Below, piece after piece: positions 5,752 through 6,904 of a stretch of DNA of 6,904 nt; positions within the stretch are counted from its first letter, which is position 1, and each line of letters starts with the position of its first letter. The DNA lies in assembly GCA_900321515.1 (NCBI GenBank), contig ONWI01000006.1, forward strand, positions 1-6,904, written 5' to 3'. The translations under genes and the position numbers were made by a program. This stretch comes from an uncultured Eubacteriales bacterium (GTDB lineage: Bacteria; Bacillota; Clostridia; Oscillospirales; Acutalibacteraceae). Below the pieces are notes generated by a model, which saw only the letters and a program-made list of their open reading frames with translations, was not told the DNA's origin and did not search any database.

Positions 5752-5771
5752 GCAACAGCGGGTTGCTTGCC
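5752..5771. promoter_or_regulatory. Inverted repeat overlapping the -35 of the regulator promoter
   Basis: GCAAC (5752-5756) and GTTGC (5762-5766) form a perfect inverted repeat around AGCGG. An alternative pairing GGCAA (5751-5755) with TTGCC (5767-5771) reaches into the -35 hexamer. Its place at the promoter of an XRE-type gene makes it a candidate operator for autoregulation, but arms of 5 bases are short and chance is possible. Confidence 0.25.
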
Positions 5772-5795
5772 ATTCATCCTGCGGTGGATTACAAT
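5767..5795 (+). promoter_or_regulatory. Sigma-A-type promoter of the XRE zinc-ribbon regulator
   Basis: TTGCCA (5767-5772) and TACAAT (5790-5795) each match the consensus at five of six positions and are separated by exactly 17 bases. The expected transcription start, near 5802, lies just before the GGAGGT ribosome binding site at 5804-5809, giving a very short leader. This makes the regulator an independent transcription unit. Confidence 0.6.
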
Positions 5796-5816
5796 AGAAT
5801 CATGGAGGTGTTTTGC

Positions 5817-6581
5817 ATGAACACAAAAGATGTAATATATGAACTCAGAACCAAGAACGGGCTTTCACAGGACGAGTTGGCGGAGAAGGTCTTTGTAACC
5901 CGTCAGGCGGTGTCGCGGTGGGAAAACGGCGAAACCGTACCGAACACCGAAACATTGAAGCTGCTGTCCAATCTTTTTAATGTTTCCATCAACACCCTGC
6001 TCGGTTCACCTCAGAAGCTCATCTGCCAGTGCTGCGGAATGCCGCTGGAAGACGAAATTATCGGAAGGAATCATGACGGAACTCTCAATGAAGATTATTG
6101 CAAATGGTGCTATGCCGACGGAACTTACACCTACAGCGATATGGACGAGCTTATCGACGTCTGCGTAACACACATGGTAAACGAGAATTTTTCCGAAGAA
6201 CAGGCGCGTGCTTACATGAAGCAGAAGCTCCCCCTGCTGGACTACTGGAAGCGGTACGAAGAACTCAGCGACAACGGGCAGTTTGAGGAATTCAAAAAGC
6301 AGCTCATCGACGAAATCAACGACCTTCACATCGAGGGTATGCCAAAGCTCGAAAAACTCAACGCGCTTGTCGGCAGTTTTGTCAATCTGGAATATCGGCT
6401 TCCCGGCGGTCAAAAAGTCAAATTCCTCGATGACGGGACAACCTATCTGGGGAATCAGCTTCAATCGGAATTCGGCGGAGAGCGCTGCTTCGGCGTACTT
6501 GCCAACATGGATTTTATTCTCATATGCACCTATGAGGCCGATGGCGCCAATCCAGAACTCGTCCTTTATAAGAAGAGATAA
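5817..6581 (+). CDS. XRE-family regulator fused to a zinc ribbon and a C-terminal domain of unknown function
   Basis: The 254-residue protein has three parts. Residues 3-64 form a lambda-repressor-like helix-turn-helix: IYELRTKNGLSQDELAEKV, then VTRQAVSRWENGETVPN as the recognition helix region, then LLSNLFNVSINTLLG. Residues about 69-148 look like the putative zinc-ribbon family (Pfam Zn_ribbon_2 type), with C70-Q-C72-C73-G-M-P and C95-K-W-C98-Y as likely zinc ligands and a helical tail. Residues about 170-254 form a beta-rich segment (SFVNLEYRLPGGQKVKF, GNQLQSEFGGERCFGVLAN) that I recall in similar Bacillota proteins but cannot name. Start ATG 5817 follows GGAGGT by 7 bases; an upstream in-frame TTG at 5763 would precede the promoter. 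The protein probably binds DNA and may sense metal, redox state or a ligand through the other domains. It has its own promoter and terminator. Whether it controls the acetyltransferase run is unknown. Confidence 0.88.
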   Translation: MNTKDVIYELRTKNGLSQDELAEKVFVTRQAVSRWENGETVPNTETLKLLSNLFNVSINTLLGSPQKLICQCCGMPLEDEIIGRNHDGTLNEDYCKWCYADGTYTYSDMDELIDVCVTHMVNENFSEEQARAYMKQKLPLLDYWKRYEELSDNGQFEEFKKQLIDEINDLHIEGMPKLEKLNALVGSFVNLEYRLPGGQKVKFLDDGTTYLGNQLQSEFGGERCFGVLANMDFILICTYEADGANPELVLYKKR

Positions 6582-6605
6582 TGCACTGTTCTTTGCCATT
6601 CGGAA

Positions 6606-6640
6606 CCCTCTTTTGTCATAACGGCAAAAGAGGGCTTTTT
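6606..6640 (+). terminator. Strong intrinsic terminator after the regulator
   Basis: CCCTCTTTTGTC (6606-6617) pairs with GGCAAAAGAGGG (6623-6634), a 12-pair stem with one G-T, around loop ATAAC. CTTTTT and a further T-rich tail follow directly. It lies 24 bases after the regulator stop and ends that transcription unit. Confidence 0.92.
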
Positions 6641-6655
6641 ATTTCTTGCAAACGG

Positions 6656-6684
6656 TTGAATATTTTCTGTATCGGGTGTATAAT
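6656..6684 (+). promoter_or_regulatory. Sigma-A-type promoter of the SDR gene
   Basis: TTGAAT (6656-6661; four of six consensus bases) lies 17 bases upstream of a perfect TATAAT (6679-6684). The start of transcription should fall near 6691. The short leader contains ATCTC (6700-6704) and GAGAT (6716-6720), a weak inverted repeat flanking the ribosome binding region, which might modulate translation. Confidence 0.75.
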
Positions 6685-6724
6685 TAGCAAAAGAACAGTA
6701 TCTCGGAGAAACGGTGAGATTGAA

Positions 6725-6904
6725 ATGAAAGACCTTCTGATTACGGGTGCAAACGGCGGCATGGGAAGAGCAACCGTCGAATTATTCGCAGCGAGCGGGT
6801 ACCGCGTGTTCGCCCTCGACAGGGATCAATGCGAACCGGGGCAGAACGTTATTCCGGTTCAGGCGGACGTCACCGACGAAAAAAGTGTAATCGCCGCGCT
6901 CAAG
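6725..6904 (+). CDS. Short-chain dehydrogenase/reductase (SDR), N-terminal part, cut by the window edge
   Basis: The first 60 residues are present. The Rossmann nucleotide-binding motif TGANGGMG (7-14) is the classical SDR TGxxxGxG. Strand 2 ends FALDRD with D32, an acidic residue that usually favours NAD(H) over NADP(H). D48-V49 in QADVTD is the usual adenine-ring contact. ATG 6725 follows GGTGAG at 6713-6718 by 6 bases and has its own promoter after a terminator, so it begins a new unit unrelated in transcription to the genes before it. The catalytic Ser-Tyr-Lys residues lie beyond the window, so the subfamily and substrate cannot be given. Confidence 0.9.
   Translation, partial: MKDLLITGANGGMGRATVELFAASGYRVFALDRDQCEPGQNVIPVQADVTDEKSVIAALK

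Noticed and set aside
6006..6599. Long open frame of 197 codons on the minus strand
   Set aside because: It is antisense to the regulator gene, which has clear domains, a promoter and a ribosome binding site. The minus-strand product shows no recognisable motif.

Overview
The window reads as a stretch of an anaerobic Bacillota chromosome or accessory island, most likely Clostridia. The evidence is strong AGGAGG-type ribosome binding sites, sigma-A-like promoters, tightly packed co-directional genes, roughly balanced base composition, and protein families typical of that group. Every supportable gene is on the + strand. No tRNA, rRNA, CRISPR array, transposase or integrase was seen.

Layout. 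Positions 1-267 hold two short unrecognised coding ends (3-65 and 97-240). From 268 to about 5742 comes a run of small enzyme genes: a streptothricin-acetyltransferase-like GNAT (268-789), an isochorismatase-family cysteine hydrolase (819-1358), a second GNAT (1355-1843), a 12-helix MFS exporter (1870-3177), a BltD-like polyamine-type GNAT broken by one in-frame TAA (3113-3595), a 61-residue membrane protein (3711-3896), a RimJ/RimL-like GNAT starting at TTG (3915-4460), a class I SAM methyltransferase (4500-5264) and a short GNAT (5329-5742). A separate unit follows, with its own promoter: an XRE regulator fused to a zinc ribbon (5817-6581), closed by a strong intrinsic terminator (6606-6640). 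A new promoter (6656-6684) then drives a short-chain dehydrogenase/reductase that runs off the right edge (6725-6904).

How the genes may work together. Five acetyltransferases from different GNAT subfamilies, an exporter, a hydrolase and a methyltransferase are the parts of a small-molecule modification and efflux locus. The MFS plus BltD-like pair recalls the Bacillus subtilis blt-bltD operon (multidrug/spermidine exporter plus spermidine/spermine acetyltransferase), but here the acetyltransferase carries a nonsense codon. Several junctions are overlapped or only 18-40 bases apart, so co-transcription of blocks is likely. A common substrate or pathway is inference; the locus could equally be a gathering place for unrelated detoxification genes.

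The most unusual observations are the single-codon lesion in the BltD-like gene together with its 65-base overlap with the exporter, the density of unlike GNATs, the three-part zinc-ribbon regulator, and a 14-base direct repeat at the 3' ends of two GNAT genes that brackets the exporter segment. Nothing here proves a new biological system.
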